This document shows positions 15,874-23,902 of a DNA stretch of 26,749 nt, piece after piece. The DNA is from an uncultured Ruminococcus sp. Lineage in GTDB: Bacteria; Bacillota; Clostridia; Oscillospirales; Ruminococcaceae. A program made the translations under genes and the position numbers. Under the pieces are notes generated by a model, which was given only the letters and a program-made list of their open reading frames with translations, was not told the DNA's origin and searched no databases. The DNA is taken from NCBI GenBank assembly GCA_937907215.1, contig CALESG010000153.1:1-26749 (forward strand), in the 5' to 3' direction. Positions within the stretch are counted from its first letter, which is position 1; every line of letters begins with the position of its first letter.

Positions 15874-17721
15874 TTATACTTCCTTGAAATCTGCGTCTAC
15901 AACGCCGTCATCATTTGCACCGCCTGCATTTCCTGCACCCATGTCAGGACCTGCACCGCCCATATTGCTCATATCTGGACCACCCTGCTGCTGATACATC
16001 TTTGATGACATAGCATACAGTGCCTGCTGAAGTGCTTCAGACTTAGCCTTGATGTCAGCTGTATCATTGCCTGCAACGGCGTTTTTAAGATCTGCTACCT
16101 TAGCTTCAATGTCGCTCTTGTCAGCTGCATCGATCTTGTCGCCAAGCTCTGCAAGTGTGCTTTCACATTGACCAATAAGACTCTCTGCCTGATTCTTTGT
16201 ATCAACTTCATCACGACGCTTCTTATCTTCTTCTGCATAAGCTTCAGCATCCTTTACAGCCTTATCTATATCTTCCTTAGACATATTTGTAGATGCTGTA
16301 ATAGAGATATTCTGCTCCTTGCCTGTGCCAAGATCCTTTGCGGATACGTGTACAATGCCATTTGCATCAATATCAAATGTTACTTCGATCTGTGGAACGC
16401 CTCTTCTTGCAGGAGCAATACCATCCAAACGGAATGTTCCGAGCTGCTTGTTATCTCTTGCAAATTCACGCTCACCCTGAAGAACGTTAATATCAACTGC
16501 TGTCTGATTATCAGCTGCTGTTGAGAAGATCTGACTCTTCTTTGTTGGTATCGTTGTATTTCTCTCAATGATCTTTGTGCATACACCGCCCATTGTTTCA
16601 AGACCTAATGACAGTGGAGTTACATCCAGAAGCAGCAGACCATCCTTAACATCGCCGCCAAGAACGCCGCCCTGAAGAGCTGCACCAAGAGCTACGCATT
16701 CATCAGGATTGATACCCTTGAAAGGCTCCTTGCCAAGTTTCTGACGAACTGCTTCCTGAACAGCAGGGATTCTTGATGAACCACCAACCATAAGGATCTT
16801 ATTCAGTTCTGAGGCTGACAAACCACTGTCAGAAAGTGCCTGCTGAACCGGGCCCATTGTAGCATCTACAAGGTCACGTGTAAGTTCATTGAACTTAGCA
16901 ACTGTAAGAGTCATATTCAAATGCAGTGGTGTGCTGTTTGAATCTACTGCAATAAACGGAATGCTGATGTCTGTTGTTGTTGTAGAAGAAAGCTCGATCT
17001 TAGCCTTTTCAGCTTCAGCCTTAAGTCTTTGCATAGCCATCTTATCACCGGAAAGATCAAATCCTTCCTGTGCCTTGAATTCACTGATCATCCAATCAAT
17101 AATTCTCTGGTCAAAGTCGTCGCCGCCAAGACGGTTATTGCCTGCTGTTGCCAGAACCTGCTGAACGCCGTCGCCCATTTCAATGATAGATACATCAAAT
17201 GTACCGCCGCCAAGGTCATATACCATAACCTTCTGATCGCCTTCCTTATCAATACCGTAAGAAAGTGCTGCTGCTGTAGGCTCATTGATGATTCTGCGAA
17301 CATTCAGACCTGCGATCTGACCTGCGTCCTTTGTAGCCTGACGCTGTGCATCTGTAAAATATGCAGGAACTGTGATTACAGCTTCTGTTACAGGCTGACC
17401 CAAATATGCTTCTGCATCAGTCTTGAGCTTCTGGAGAATCATAGCTGAGATTTCCTGTGGTGTATAATTTTTATCATCAATAGCTACTTTATAATCTTCG
17501 CCCATGTGACGCTTGATGGAAGAAATTGTTTTATCAGGATTTGCTACTGCCTGACGCTTTGCAATCTGACCTACCAGTCTTTCTCCTGTCTTGGAAAAAC
17601 CTACAACTGATGGTGTAGTTCTTGCACCTTCTGCATTTGTGATAACTACAGCGTTACCACCTTCCATAACTGCTACACATGAGTTTGTTGTACCAAGGTC
17701 AATACCAATAATTTTTCCCAT
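15874..17721 (-). CDS. dnaK: Molecular chaperone DnaK (Hsp70)
   Basis: ATP-dependent folding chaperone working with DnaJ and GrpE. The 615 aa include the nucleotide-binding domain with phosphate-1 motif GIDLGTTNSCVAV near the N-terminus, phosphate-2 motif VYDLGGGTFDVSI and the adenosine motif LMVGGSSRIP, then the substrate-binding domain and helical lid. The end is the usual Gly-rich linker and acidic DGVVDADFKEV tail. AAAGGA precedes the ATG. The 114-nt gap to grpE contains a 14-bp palindrome, AGAGCATATGCTCT (17744-17757), in the leader just before the ribosome site, perhaps an RNA processing or stability element. Confidence 0.99.
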   Translation of the reverse strand: MGKIIGIDLGTTNSCVAVMEGGNAVVITNAEGARTTPSVVGFSKTGERLVGQIAKRQAVANPDKTISSIKRHMGEDYKVAIDDKNYTPQEISAMILQKLKTDAEAYLGQPVTEAVITVPAYFTDAQRQATKDAGQIAGLNVRRIINEPTAAALSYGIDKEGDQKVMVYDLGGGTFDVSIIEMGDGVQQVLATAGNNRLGGDDFDQRIIDWMISEFKAQEGFDLSGDKMAMQRLKAEAEKAKIELSSTTTTDISIPFIAVDSNSTPLHLNMTLTVAKFNELTRDLVDATMGPVQQALSDSGLSASELNKILMVGGSSRIPAVQEAVRQKLGKEPFKGINPDECVALGAALQGGVLGGDVKDGLLLLDVTPLSLGLETMGGVCTKIIERNTTIPTKKSQIFSTAADNQTAVDINVLQGEREFARDNKQLGTFRLDGIAPARRGVPQIEVTFDIDANGIVHVSAKDLGTGKEQNISITASTNMSKEDIDKAVKDAEAYAEEDKKRRDEVDTKNQAESLIGQCESTLAELGDKIDAADKSDIEAKVADLKNAVAGNDTADIKAKSEALQQALYAMSSKMYQQQGGPDMSNMGGAGPDMGAGNAGGANDDGVVDADFKEV

Positions 17722-17743
17722 AATAAATTCATCCTTTCAGTTT

Positions 17744-17757
17744 AGAGCATATGCTCT
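17744..17757. repeat. 14-bp palindrome in the grpE-dnaK gap
   Basis: AGAGCATATGCTCT is fully self-complementary and lies 22 nt before the dnaK start, next to its ribosome site. It may be a processing or operator site. There is no second CIRCE here, so dnaK depends on the hrcA promoter unless a weak internal promoter exists in the AT-rich gap. Confidence 0.4.
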
Positions 17758-17835
17758 TATATTATATATAAATATTTTTATTTTAATTATTTTAAATCAG
17801 TCAAAAACTAAATCTTTTTTTAATTTTTTATCTGT

Positions 17836-18432
17836 CTATGACTTAACAGCAACAACTGCCGGTCTTATAAGTCTGTCACCAAGGACATATCCTTTTTGAT
17901 AAACCTCACAAACTTTATTTTCCTCAAAATCACTATCTTCAATTTGTCTTATTGCACTATGAAGATTTGGATCAAATTCTTCTCCCAAAGGAGAAATCTC
18001 TTTTATTCCCAGCTTTTCAAATGATTTTTTCAGCTGATCATACGTAAGCTCTACGCCCTTTTTATAAGTTTCATCTGAACATTCCGCTTCTATTGCTCTA
18101 TCAAAAGTATCTGCTACTGTCAAAAGTTCTTTTATGCAATCTGCCTTTGCATCACCGTAGATCTTCTTTTTTTCTTCAGCTGTACGATTGCGGTAATTCT
18201 GATACTCTGCCATAAGTCTTAGATGCTGATCTTTTGCTTCTTCAAGTGCTTTTTCAGCTTTATCAACAGCTTCTTTTAAAGCGTTTAATTCTGATTCTTC
18301 TTCAGAAACATTTTCATCTGGATTTCCTTTAGACGCTTTAACTTTAGCCTTTGATTTTGATTTTTCCTTGCCTTCATCAACAGAAGCATTTTCTTTTTCT
18401 TTCATAAGCTCTTCAAGTTCTTTATCCGTCAT
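17836..18432 (-). CDS. grpE: Nucleotide exchange factor GrpE
   Basis: Releases ADP from DnaK. The 198 aa comprise a charged Lys/Glu/Ser-rich N-terminus, a long coiled-coil helix (about 45-105, ending in MAEYQNYRNRTAEEKKK) and the C-terminal beta wing with GVELTYDQL and YQKGYVLGDRLIRPAVVAV. The ATG at 18432 is chosen because AAAGGA lies 8 nt upstream; ATGs at 18450 and 18438 and a GTG at 18453 are also in frame but are worse placed. The start overlaps the hrcA stop by 11 nt, indicating translational coupling. Confidence 0.97.
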   Translation of the reverse strand: MTDKELEELMKEKENASVDEGKEKSKSKAKVKASKGNPDENVSEEESELNALKEAVDKAEKALEEAKDQHLRLMAEYQNYRNRTAEEKKKIYGDAKADCIKELLTVADTFDRAIEAECSDETYKKGVELTYDQLKKSFEKLGIKEISPLGEEFDPNLHSAIRQIEDSDFEENKVCEVYQKGYVLGDRLIRPAVVAVKS

Positions 18433-19462
18433 TGCCATCGTCCTTTCCATCACCCTGTTCCGAAAGGAATCGGGTAAGCTTTTCTGTAAAATAATCTATA
18501 TAAGGTATTATTTTTGCATAATCAAGTCTTACCGGACCTATAACGCCCAGTGAACCTGCGGTCTTTCCGCATTTTTGATATTTAGAAACAATCATACTTG
18601 AATTGCCTATTGCAAAATTTTGATTTTCTTCCTCACCAAACACTATCTGCAATCCGCTCATGCTGTCATCAAGCAAACCGCCAAGTTCATTCTTATGAGA
18701 AATAAAACGTACCACTTCGCCTTTATCAAGATCTCCGCAAGAAAGCAGATTCTGTTCTCCTGCAACAATAACTTCGTCTTTTTGAAGATCTCGTGACATT
18801 TCACATATGCCCTTTACAAGCGGCGAAAGTGCGACCATATATGTTCCCATAGCTGTTATAAGCTGATTCAATCTTTCTTCTGATAAATCTGATATTGAAA
18901 CACCTTCAAGATTTTCTTCAAGAAATTTCTGTAGAAAATTCATATGGTCTTCTGTAAGATCAAATGCCATTCGGCAGGCTTTGTTTTTTATCTTGCCGTT
19001 TGATGTTATAAGCAAAACAACATATATCCTTTTGCCTGTAGGAATTACTTCGACCTTTGATATTACAGAATATTTCGGTGCTAGATTTGAAACAACTGTA
19101 GCACACTTTGTTATTTCCGCAAGTGCTGTAGATGCACTCTGCAAAAGCAGCTCTTCAGTACAAAGTGATTCATCGCCCAACATTGAATCAAGACGTTCCT
19201 TCTCTTCCGCATCAAGCTCTGTCTGTCCTAACACCTCTTCTATATAAAGTCTGTAACCGCTGAATGTAGGTATTCTGCCTGCTGACGTATGCGGCTGTTC
19301 CAAAAAGCCAAGCTCTTCTAAGACAGCCATATCGTTTCGCACCGTTGCCGCTGATACTTTGATTTCAGGCATCATTGATATTGTCTTTGACCCTACAGGT
19401 TCTCCTGTTTTTATATAATTGTCAACTACTGCTGTAAGTATCCGCAACTTTCGTGCATCCAC
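18422..19462 (-). CDS. hrcA: Heat-inducible transcription repressor HrcA
   Basis: Represses class I heat-shock genes by binding CIRCE, with GroEL helping its folding. The 346-aa protein has an N-terminal winged helix (about 1-75, with GSKTIS and SAATVRNDMAVLEELGFLEQPHTSAGRIPT) and a C-terminal GAF-like dimerisation domain ending in the typical LGVIGPVRLDYAKIIPYIDYFTEKL. The start is GTG (19462-19460) behind GGAGGG. It is the first gene of the operon and sits 40 nt below a perfect CIRCE, so it represses itself together with grpE, dnaK and dnaJ. Confidence 0.98.
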   Translation of the reverse strand: MDARKLRILTAVVDNYIKTGEPVGSKTISMMPEIKVSAATVRNDMAVLEELGFLEQPHTSAGRIPTFSGYRLYIEEVLGQTELDAEEKERLDSMLGDESLCTEELLLQSASTALAEITKCATVVSNLAPKYSVISKVEVIPTGKRIYVVLLITSNGKIKNKACRMAFDLTEDHMNFLQKFLEENLEGVSISDLSEERLNQLITAMGTYMVALSPLVKGICEMSRDLQKDEVIVAGEQNLLSCGDLDKGEVVRFISHKNELGGLLDDSMSGLQIVFGEEENQNFAIGNSSMIVSKYQKCGKTAGSLGVIGPVRLDYAKIIPYIDYFTEKLTRFLSEQGDGKDDGNDG

Positions 19463-19501
19463 TGTTTACCCTCCAATTCTGGCAGATTCACTTTTCAAGT
19501 G

Positions 19502-19528
19502 TTAGCACTCATACTCCTTGAGTGCTAA
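19502..19528. promoter_or_regulatory. CIRCE operator (HrcA-binding site)
   Basis: Exact consensus: TTAGCACTC, 9 nt, GAGTGCTAA. It lies just downstream of the hrcA -10, so HrcA binding blocks transcription start, and it falls in the 5' leader of the transcript. Confidence 0.98.
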
Positions 19529-19532
19529 TATA

Positions 19533-19561
19533 AATTTATCACAACAACACCAAATTGTCAA
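19533..19561 (-). promoter_or_regulatory. Sigma-A promoter of the hrcA operon
   Basis: Minus-strand TTGACA (19556-19561), a 17-bp spacer and TAAATT (19533-19538), immediately followed by CIRCE. This is the usual vegetative-promoter plus CIRCE arrangement. Confidence 0.8.
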
Positions 19562-19596
19562 GCACTTTTTTGATTTTCGGCATTTTATACAACATC

Positions 19597-19627
19597 ATGC
19601 AATATACAAAATCATTTTGTGTTGCAT
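19597..19627. repeat. Stem-loop upstream of the hrcA promoter
   Basis: ATGCAA plus ACAAAAT (19597-19612, separated by a 3-nt bulge) pair with ATTTTGT plus TTGCAT (19614-19627, one bulged base). It lies 36 bp upstream of the -35. It could be a terminator relic or protein-binding site; no T-run follows on either strand. Confidence 0.4.
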
Positions 19628-19692
19628 TTGAACCATTTAGTAATATTACAACATATTTTAGGCAATACCGTGCAAAGCTAGCATGGACATAT

Positions 19693-19785
19693 AAAAATTC
19701 CGCTTTAAAGTAAATATGATGCCTTATAAGAATGTCTTTTTACATGCTACTTATAATTATCCATTTTTACTTAAAGCGGATTTTT
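19693..19785. terminator. 93-nt imperfect palindrome, probable terminator of the downstream-facing DUF4097-like gene
   Basis: The outer arms 19693-19714 and 19766-19785 pair over about 20 bp with two single-base bulges. Inside, TTATAAG (19724-19730) pairs with CTTATAA (19750-19756), and ATGT (19732) with ACAT (19742) closes the tip. On the minus strand the structure ends in GCGGAATTTTTAT, so it can terminate transcription of the gene ending at 19802. It is much longer than a normal terminator, so a palindromic repeat element is an alternative. Confidence 0.55.
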
Positions 19786-19801
19786 ACTATTAGAAATTGT
19801 C

Positions 19802-20500
19802 TTAATATATGCCTGATATACTTGTTTTAGGTTTAACGATTTTTATTCTTGCCGTACTATTTAAAGAACCTGCCAAAAGCAGCCATGCACAATTCTGCAC
19901 ATTTTTTCTTTCTGGAAATTCTAGTAAAAAATGATCATTCACTATTACATTACTAGGATCTACACCACTGCCGGCAGATATTACATAATCTATCAATGCT
20001 CCCTTCAGCGTTCCCATAACATTACCATTTACTATGTATACTACATTATTTCCATAAAGCACTGTAAGTTTAAATTCAAGATTGCTGTTAAACAACTGTG
20101 CATTCATGCTCCTTATATTACAGCCAATTATATTTAATAATGAATGTTCTGCACTAATATTACAACCCTTATTTATAATTATATTTTTCATAATAATATC
20201 GCTTCCGGAAGTAATGTCTGCATAATTTAACTCAATATCATTAAAATTAAGCTGACCACTATCGGATATAACTTCAATACTATTAAGCACTTCCGGCAGG
20301 TATATCTGAATCTCTGTCGGTGTTTGTAATATGCATTTTACAGAAAGTCTATTCTTATGAGAATGTATCCTTATATTATTATCCATCATATTTGCCGCAA
20401 CTATTCTAACTGTATGATCTTCACTCCGGCGAAAATATATTTTACCGCAATGTACTTCTACTCTTACATCTGAAATATTTTCATGGATTTTACGTTCCAT
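19802..20500 (-). CDS. Uncharacterised protein, DUF4097-like repetitive beta fold
   Basis: A 232-aa protein with no signal peptide or membrane helix, rich in Ile, Asn and Ser. It shows short alternating strands (for example VRVEVHCGKIYFRR, EIQIYLPEVLNSIEVISDSGQLNFNDI, ADITSGSDIIMKNIII) like the right-handed beta-solenoid of DUF4097-type proteins, which often accompany envelope-stress or PspC-like genes. No such neighbour is present. The assignment is by pattern only. The start is taken as the second ATG (20500), 6 nt after AAAGGAGG; the first ATG directly abuts that site. A perfect promoter precedes it, so it is probably well expressed. Confidence 0.75.
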   Translation of the reverse strand: MERKIHENISDVRVEVHCGKIYFRRSEDHTVRIVAANMMDNNIRIHSHKNRLSVKCILQTPTEIQIYLPEVLNSIEVISDSGQLNFNDIELNYADITSGSDIIMKNIIINKGCNISAEHSLLNIIGCNIRSMNAQLFNSNLEFKLTVLYGNNVVYIVNGNVMGTLKGALIDYVISAGSGVDPSNVIVNDHFLLEFPERKNVQNCAWLLLAGSLNSTARIKIVKPKTSISGIY

Positions 20501-20551
20501 AATCATCCTCCTTTCATAATCTTATAATCACACATCCTTAACAATAATTTA

Positions 20552-20580
20552 ATTATAGCTTATAATATTTAATTTGTCAA
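20552..20580 (-). promoter_or_regulatory. Perfect consensus promoter of the DUF4097-like gene
   Basis: Minus-strand TTGACA (20575-20580), a 17-bp spacer and TATAAT (20552-20557). The leader to the start codon is about 45 nt. Confidence 0.88.
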
Positions 20581-20686
20581 TAGTTTCAACAGTTTTACGC
20601 CAATATTTTTACATTTTTCTACACGGTTAAAAAGCATAAAATATTAGCTTTACTTTGCATCTTATATGTGCATATATACAAATTTG

Positions 20687-20704
20687 AATATTTTATAAAA
20701 TATT
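20687..20704. repeat. 18-bp perfect A/T palindrome at the edge of the phage module
   Basis: AATATTTTATAAAATATT is fully self-complementary. It lies between the two divergent transcription units and just before a stem-loop. It could be an operator or simply AT-rich chance. The wider 20581-20709 stretch is AT-rich and holds no gene and no clear plus-strand promoter. Confidence 0.4.
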
Positions 20705-20709
20705 TTTTC

Positions 20710-20737
20710 AAAACTTGAAGAAAAACCTTCAAGTTTT
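20710..20737. terminator. Stem-loop at the left boundary of the phage module
   Basis: A perfect 11-bp stem (20710-20720 with 20727-20737) with an A-rich 6-nt loop, ending in TTTT on the plus strand. It could insulate the phage genes from upstream transcription. Confidence 0.5.
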
Positions 20738-20796
20738 AGTATGCACCGGACTATTATTGAAAGGAGGAAACAAATAAAACAATAAAAATCAGAACT

Positions 20797-20818
20797 TGTC
20801 CATATAAAAATATGGACA
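20797..20818. repeat. Stem-loop in the leader of the terminase genes
   Basis: TGTCCATAT (20797-20805) pairs with ATATGGACA (20810-20818) around an AAAA loop; no T-run follows, so it is not a terminator. It lies 14 nt before the ribosome site of terS and could affect its translation or mRNA stability. Confidence 0.45.
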
Positions 20819-20848
20819 GACTCTAAAATCGAAAGGAGATGTTTTCAG

Positions 20849-21325
20849 ATCAACAATAACAGAAACGCATTAAAATTCTGCTGCTGCTATGCCAAACTTG
20901 GAAATATATCAGAAGCCGCTGTTATGGCAGGATGCAGCAGAAGCAGCGCTCTTGAGTGGGGTATGGAAATACTGAAAAAGAAAAAGTACAATCAGCTTAT
21001 TTCTCAATTGCGAACTATTTTTTCTTCCGAAACAAGAAATCAAGTTATGTCAGGACTTGAAAGACTTGCTTTTGGAGATACAAGAGATGCTGCTCTTCTG
21101 GTTCTAAGTGAAGAACCTGTTACTGAAGATATGCTTATGAAGCTGGACTTATTCAATGTTTCTGAATTGAAACGTGTAAAAGGCGGCGGCGTTGAGGTGA
21201 AATTTTTCGACAGGCAGAAAGCACTTGAAAAAATGATGGAATATGCTGGAAGTGCCGATCAAAGATCTGCTGCTAAAAGTCTTCTGAATGCACTTGCAGG
21301 AGATGATGACAAAAATGATATTTGA
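20849..21325 (+). CDS. Phage terminase small subunit (non-standard or lost start codon)
   Basis: Binds phage DNA and directs TerL to the packaging site. From 20849 the frame gives 158 residues: an N-terminal helix-turn-helix (NALKFCCCYAKLGNISEAAVMAG, reported here only as a region, about residues 6-28), then a helical oligomerisation region. The only strong ribosome site, AAAGGAG (20832-20838), is 10 nt before an ATC codon at 20849. No ATG, GTG or TTG occurs in frame until ATG 20924, which would cut the DNA-binding domain in half and lacks a ribosome site. Either ATC is used, or the original ATG was mutated. It overlaps terL. Confidence 0.65.
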   Translation: MNNNRNALKFCCCYAKLGNISEAAVMAGCSRSSALEWGMEILKKKKYNQLISQLRTIFSSETRNQVMSGLERLAFGDTRDAALLVLSEEPVTEDMLMKLDLFNVSELKRVKGGGVEVKFFDRQKALEKMMEYAGSADQRSAAKSLLNALAGDDDKNDI

Positions 21326-22568
21326 ACCATTTTCAAAAAAGCAGAAAACCGCTCTAAAATGGTGGGCTGAACCTGAAACAAAATATTTTGACGCTATAAT
21401 ATGCGATGGTGCTGTACGAAGTGGAAAAACACTTTGTATGTCACTTGGTTTCGTGCTGTGGGCTGCCGCAAGCTTTGATGGAGCCGATTTTGCAATATGC
21501 GGAAAAACTATTACCTCTCTTAAAAGAAATGTTATTGTGCCGCTTATACGTACTGTCAAAAGTCTTGGCTTTAACTGTATTGAAAAGCCAAGTGCTAATT
21601 ATGTAGATATTTCATTAGATGGAATTGGCTGTAATCGATTCTATTTCTTTGGCGGAAAAGACGAAGGCAGTGCTTCTTTGATACAGGGTATGACACTGTC
21701 CGGCGTTTTGCTTGATGAAGTCGCTCTTATGCCACGTTCATTTGTAGAACAGGCTATAGCAAGATGTTCTGTTGCAGGTTCTAAACTCTGGTTTAACTGT
21801 AACCCTGAAAATCCTGCTCATTGGTTCTATCGTGAATGGATATGTAAAAAGGATGAAAAAAATGCCCTCTATCTTCACTTTACAATGAATGACAATCCTT
21901 CATTAACTGATGATATTCGCAAAAGATATGAACGGCTTTATTCAGGTGTTTTTTATGAAAGATTCGTTCTTGGAAAATGGACAAGAACAGACGGTCTTGT
22001 TTATCCAATGTTCAACAAAAACAAGCATATTGCTGATCCTGCAGACAATTGTACTGAATACTGCATTTCCTGCGACTATGGAACTGTTAATCCCTCCTCA
22101 TTTGGTTTGTGGGGTAAATGCGGCAATGTATGGTACAGACTCAAAGAATATTATTATGACGCCAGAAAAGAAGGTCTTTCACGTACTGATGAAGAGCATT
22201 ACAGGGAACTTTGCAATCTGGCAGGTGAATTTCCCATTAAAACCATTATAATAGACCCATCTGCTGCAAGTATGATAGCTTGCATAGAAAGACACGGAAG
22301 ATTTAAAGTTCTAAGGGCTGACAATCGTGTTCTTGTAGGAATACAGCGGACAAGTGAGGCTATTACTTCTGGAAAAATTATGATCTCTCCATCATGTCAT
22401 GATATTATCAGAGAATTTTCTCTCTACTGTTGGGATGAAGGTTCATACAGTGACGCTCCTAAAAAAGAAAATGACCATGCAATGGACGATATGCGATATT
22501 TCGTAATGGCGAAAATTGCAGGTGATAAAATGAGCGGCTTCTTTGCTTATAGTGCAAGAAGAAAATAA
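21306..22568 (+). CDS. Phage terminase large subunit
   Basis: ATP-driven DNA-packaging motor and headful/cos nuclease. The 420 aa have an N-terminal ATPase with Walker A GAVRSGKT (35-42) and Walker B VLLDE (Asp137-Glu138), and a C-terminal RNase H-like nuclease with acidic residues Asp257 (SCDYG), Asp317 (IIIDPSA) and Asp394/Asp395 (HAMDDMRYF). Length and layout match the SPP1/PBSX-type TerL group, and all key residues are present, so it looks functional. The start is uncertain: ATGs at 21303, 21306 and 21315 lie just after AGGAG (21298-21302). It overlaps terS by about 20 nt. Confidence 0.93.
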   Translation: MTKMIFEPFSKKQKTALKWWAEPETKYFDAIICDGAVRSGKTLCMSLGFVLWAAASFDGADFAICGKTITSLKRNVIVPLIRTVKSLGFNCIEKPSANYVDISLDGIGCNRFYFFGGKDEGSASLIQGMTLSGVLLDEVALMPRSFVEQAIARCSVAGSKLWFNCNPENPAHWFYREWICKKDEKNALYLHFTMNDNPSLTDDIRKRYERLYSGVFYERFVLGKWTRTDGLVYPMFNKNKHIADPADNCTEYCISCDYGTVNPSSFGLWGKCGNVWYRLKEYYYDARKEGLSRTDEEHYRELCNLAGEFPIKTIIIDPSAASMIACIERHGRFKVLRADNRVLVGIQRTSEAITSGKIMISPSCHDIIREFSLYCWDEGSYSDAPKKENDHAMDDMRYFVMAKIAGDKMSGFFAYSARRK

Positions 22569-22592
22569 AAAAGAAAGGACACATATTATAAA

Positions 22593-23774
22593 ATGAGTTT
22601 ATTTCGCAAAAGAAATCCGCCTGAAAAACCAAAAAATCAACAACTCTTATATTCTGCTCCAAGGCACTGTAAAAGTCATGATTTTCACTGCAATGACAAC
22701 AGCTATGAAATAAGACTATATAGAAGCCTTAGACAAGCTGTTCCTATTCTAGACGCTGCTATTCAAAAGATAGTTCGTCTTACAGGAAGCTTTGAACTTA
22801 AATGCAGTGATAAAACATTTCAAAAACGCCTTGATTATTTTGCTAAAAATATTCCAGTAGGTCATACAATGAGTTCACTTCAATCATTCGCTGATGTTTA
22901 TCTCGACAGTATGATAACATATGGAAACGGTCTTGGCGAAATGTGCATTGACCCTAAAACAAAAAGCCTTTCAGCTCTCATTTGTGCTGAGCCTTCAGAA
23001 ATCATAGTACGTGCAGGTAAAGTTCCGGGCAGCTGTCAATTTTTCTATCCTAAAAATGAAAGCAACGATGAACTCATACCTCTGCCGCATCCTGAAAGAA
23101 TACTCTTTACAGCTCTATCACCTGCTGCCGGAGAAATATATGGAACATCTCTTCTTCGTGGTTTGCCGTCATTATCAGATATACTGCTGAGAATTTATGA
23201 ATGCATTGGACAAAATTATGAGCGTTCCGGAAATGTCCGCTACGCTGTAATATATAAACCCGGAAATGATCCTTCCGACCGTGCATATGCTGGTGAACGT
23301 GCCGCTGCTATTGCAAGGGAATGGAGTGATGGCATGGCTGCTGCGTCAAATGGTGAGGTGAGAGATTTTATCTGTGCAGGAGATGTTGAAATAAAAGTCA
23401 TCGGTGCAGAAAATCAACTTATGTCTACAGAAGTTCCTGTAAGACAGCTGCTTGAACAAATCATTGCCAAGCTGTCTATTCCTCCATTTCTGCTGGGACT
23501 TAACTGGAGCAGTACAGAAAGAATGAGCAGCCAGCAGGCAGATATTCTTACATCAGAACTTGAATATTACAGACGGCTGCTTACACCTGTACTTACAAAA
23601 ATAGGTAAAGTATTCATTGGACTTCAAGGCTCTGATGCTGAAGTAGAGGTTCTGTGGAGCAATATAAGCTTACAGGATGAAACAGAACTTGCTGATGCAA
23701 GACTGAAAAATGCTCAGGCTTTGGAAATCGAAAATAGAATTGAAGAAGGATCATCAGATAACAATCAAAACTAA
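22593..23774 (+). CDS. Phage portal protein
   Basis: Forms the dodecameric vertex ring through which DNA enters the capsid and to which the tail joins. The 393 aa follow the portal pattern: N-terminal region with IRLYRSLRQAVPILDAAIQKIVRL, the GNGLGEM segment, a region with YGTSLLRGLPSLSDILLRIYE, and a C-terminal stem/crown with LEQIIAKLSIPPFLLGLNWSSTERMSSQQ. The position directly after TerL supports this. The length is at the short end for portals. The ribosome site AAAGGA is unusually far (about 14 nt) from the ATG. Confidence 0.88.
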   Translation: MSLFRKRNPPEKPKNQQLLYSAPRHCKSHDFHCNDNSYEIRLYRSLRQAVPILDAAIQKIVRLTGSFELKCSDKTFQKRLDYFAKNIPVGHTMSSLQSFADVYLDSMITYGNGLGEMCIDPKTKSLSALICAEPSEIIVRAGKVPGSCQFFYPKNESNDELIPLPHPERILFTALSPAAGEIYGTSLLRGLPSLSDILLRIYECIGQNYERSGNVRYAVIYKPGNDPSDRAYAGERAAAIAREWSDGMAAASNGEVRDFICAGDVEIKVIGAENQLMSTEVPVRQLLEQIIAKLSIPPFLLGLNWSSTERMSSQQADILTSELEYYRRLLTPVLTKIGKVFIGLQGSDAEVEVLWSNISLQDETELADARLKNAQALEIENRIEEGSSDNNQN

Positions 23775-23775
23775 T

Positions 23776-23824
23776 AACTTGCGTTCATATGATAAGCCGC
23801 ACAACTTCCTTATGAACACAAGTT
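23776..23824. repeat. Stem-loop between portal and capsid genes
   Basis: AACTTGCGTTCATA (23776-23789) pairs with TATGAACACAAGTT (23811-23824), one C-A mismatch in 14, loop 21 nt. It begins right after the portal stop. No T-run follows immediately, although A/T-rich sequence does. It may raise capsid mRNA stability or partially terminate, setting different levels for portal and capsid. Confidence 0.6.
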
Positions 23825-23902
23825 CCAAAAAATAAAAAACGTTTAATTACGTTAATATCATTTATATCAAAATATTTAAAATATTAAAAAGGAGATTTTT
23901 TT

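Noticed and set aside
20741..20785. 14-codon ORF starting ATG at 20741
   Set aside because: It has no ribosome site, and its body contains the orphan AAGGAGG instead; probably chance.
20507..20848. attL core or tRNA 3' end at the phage boundary
   Set aside because: No tRNA-like sequence or direct repeat is seen; the partner att site would lie outside the window.
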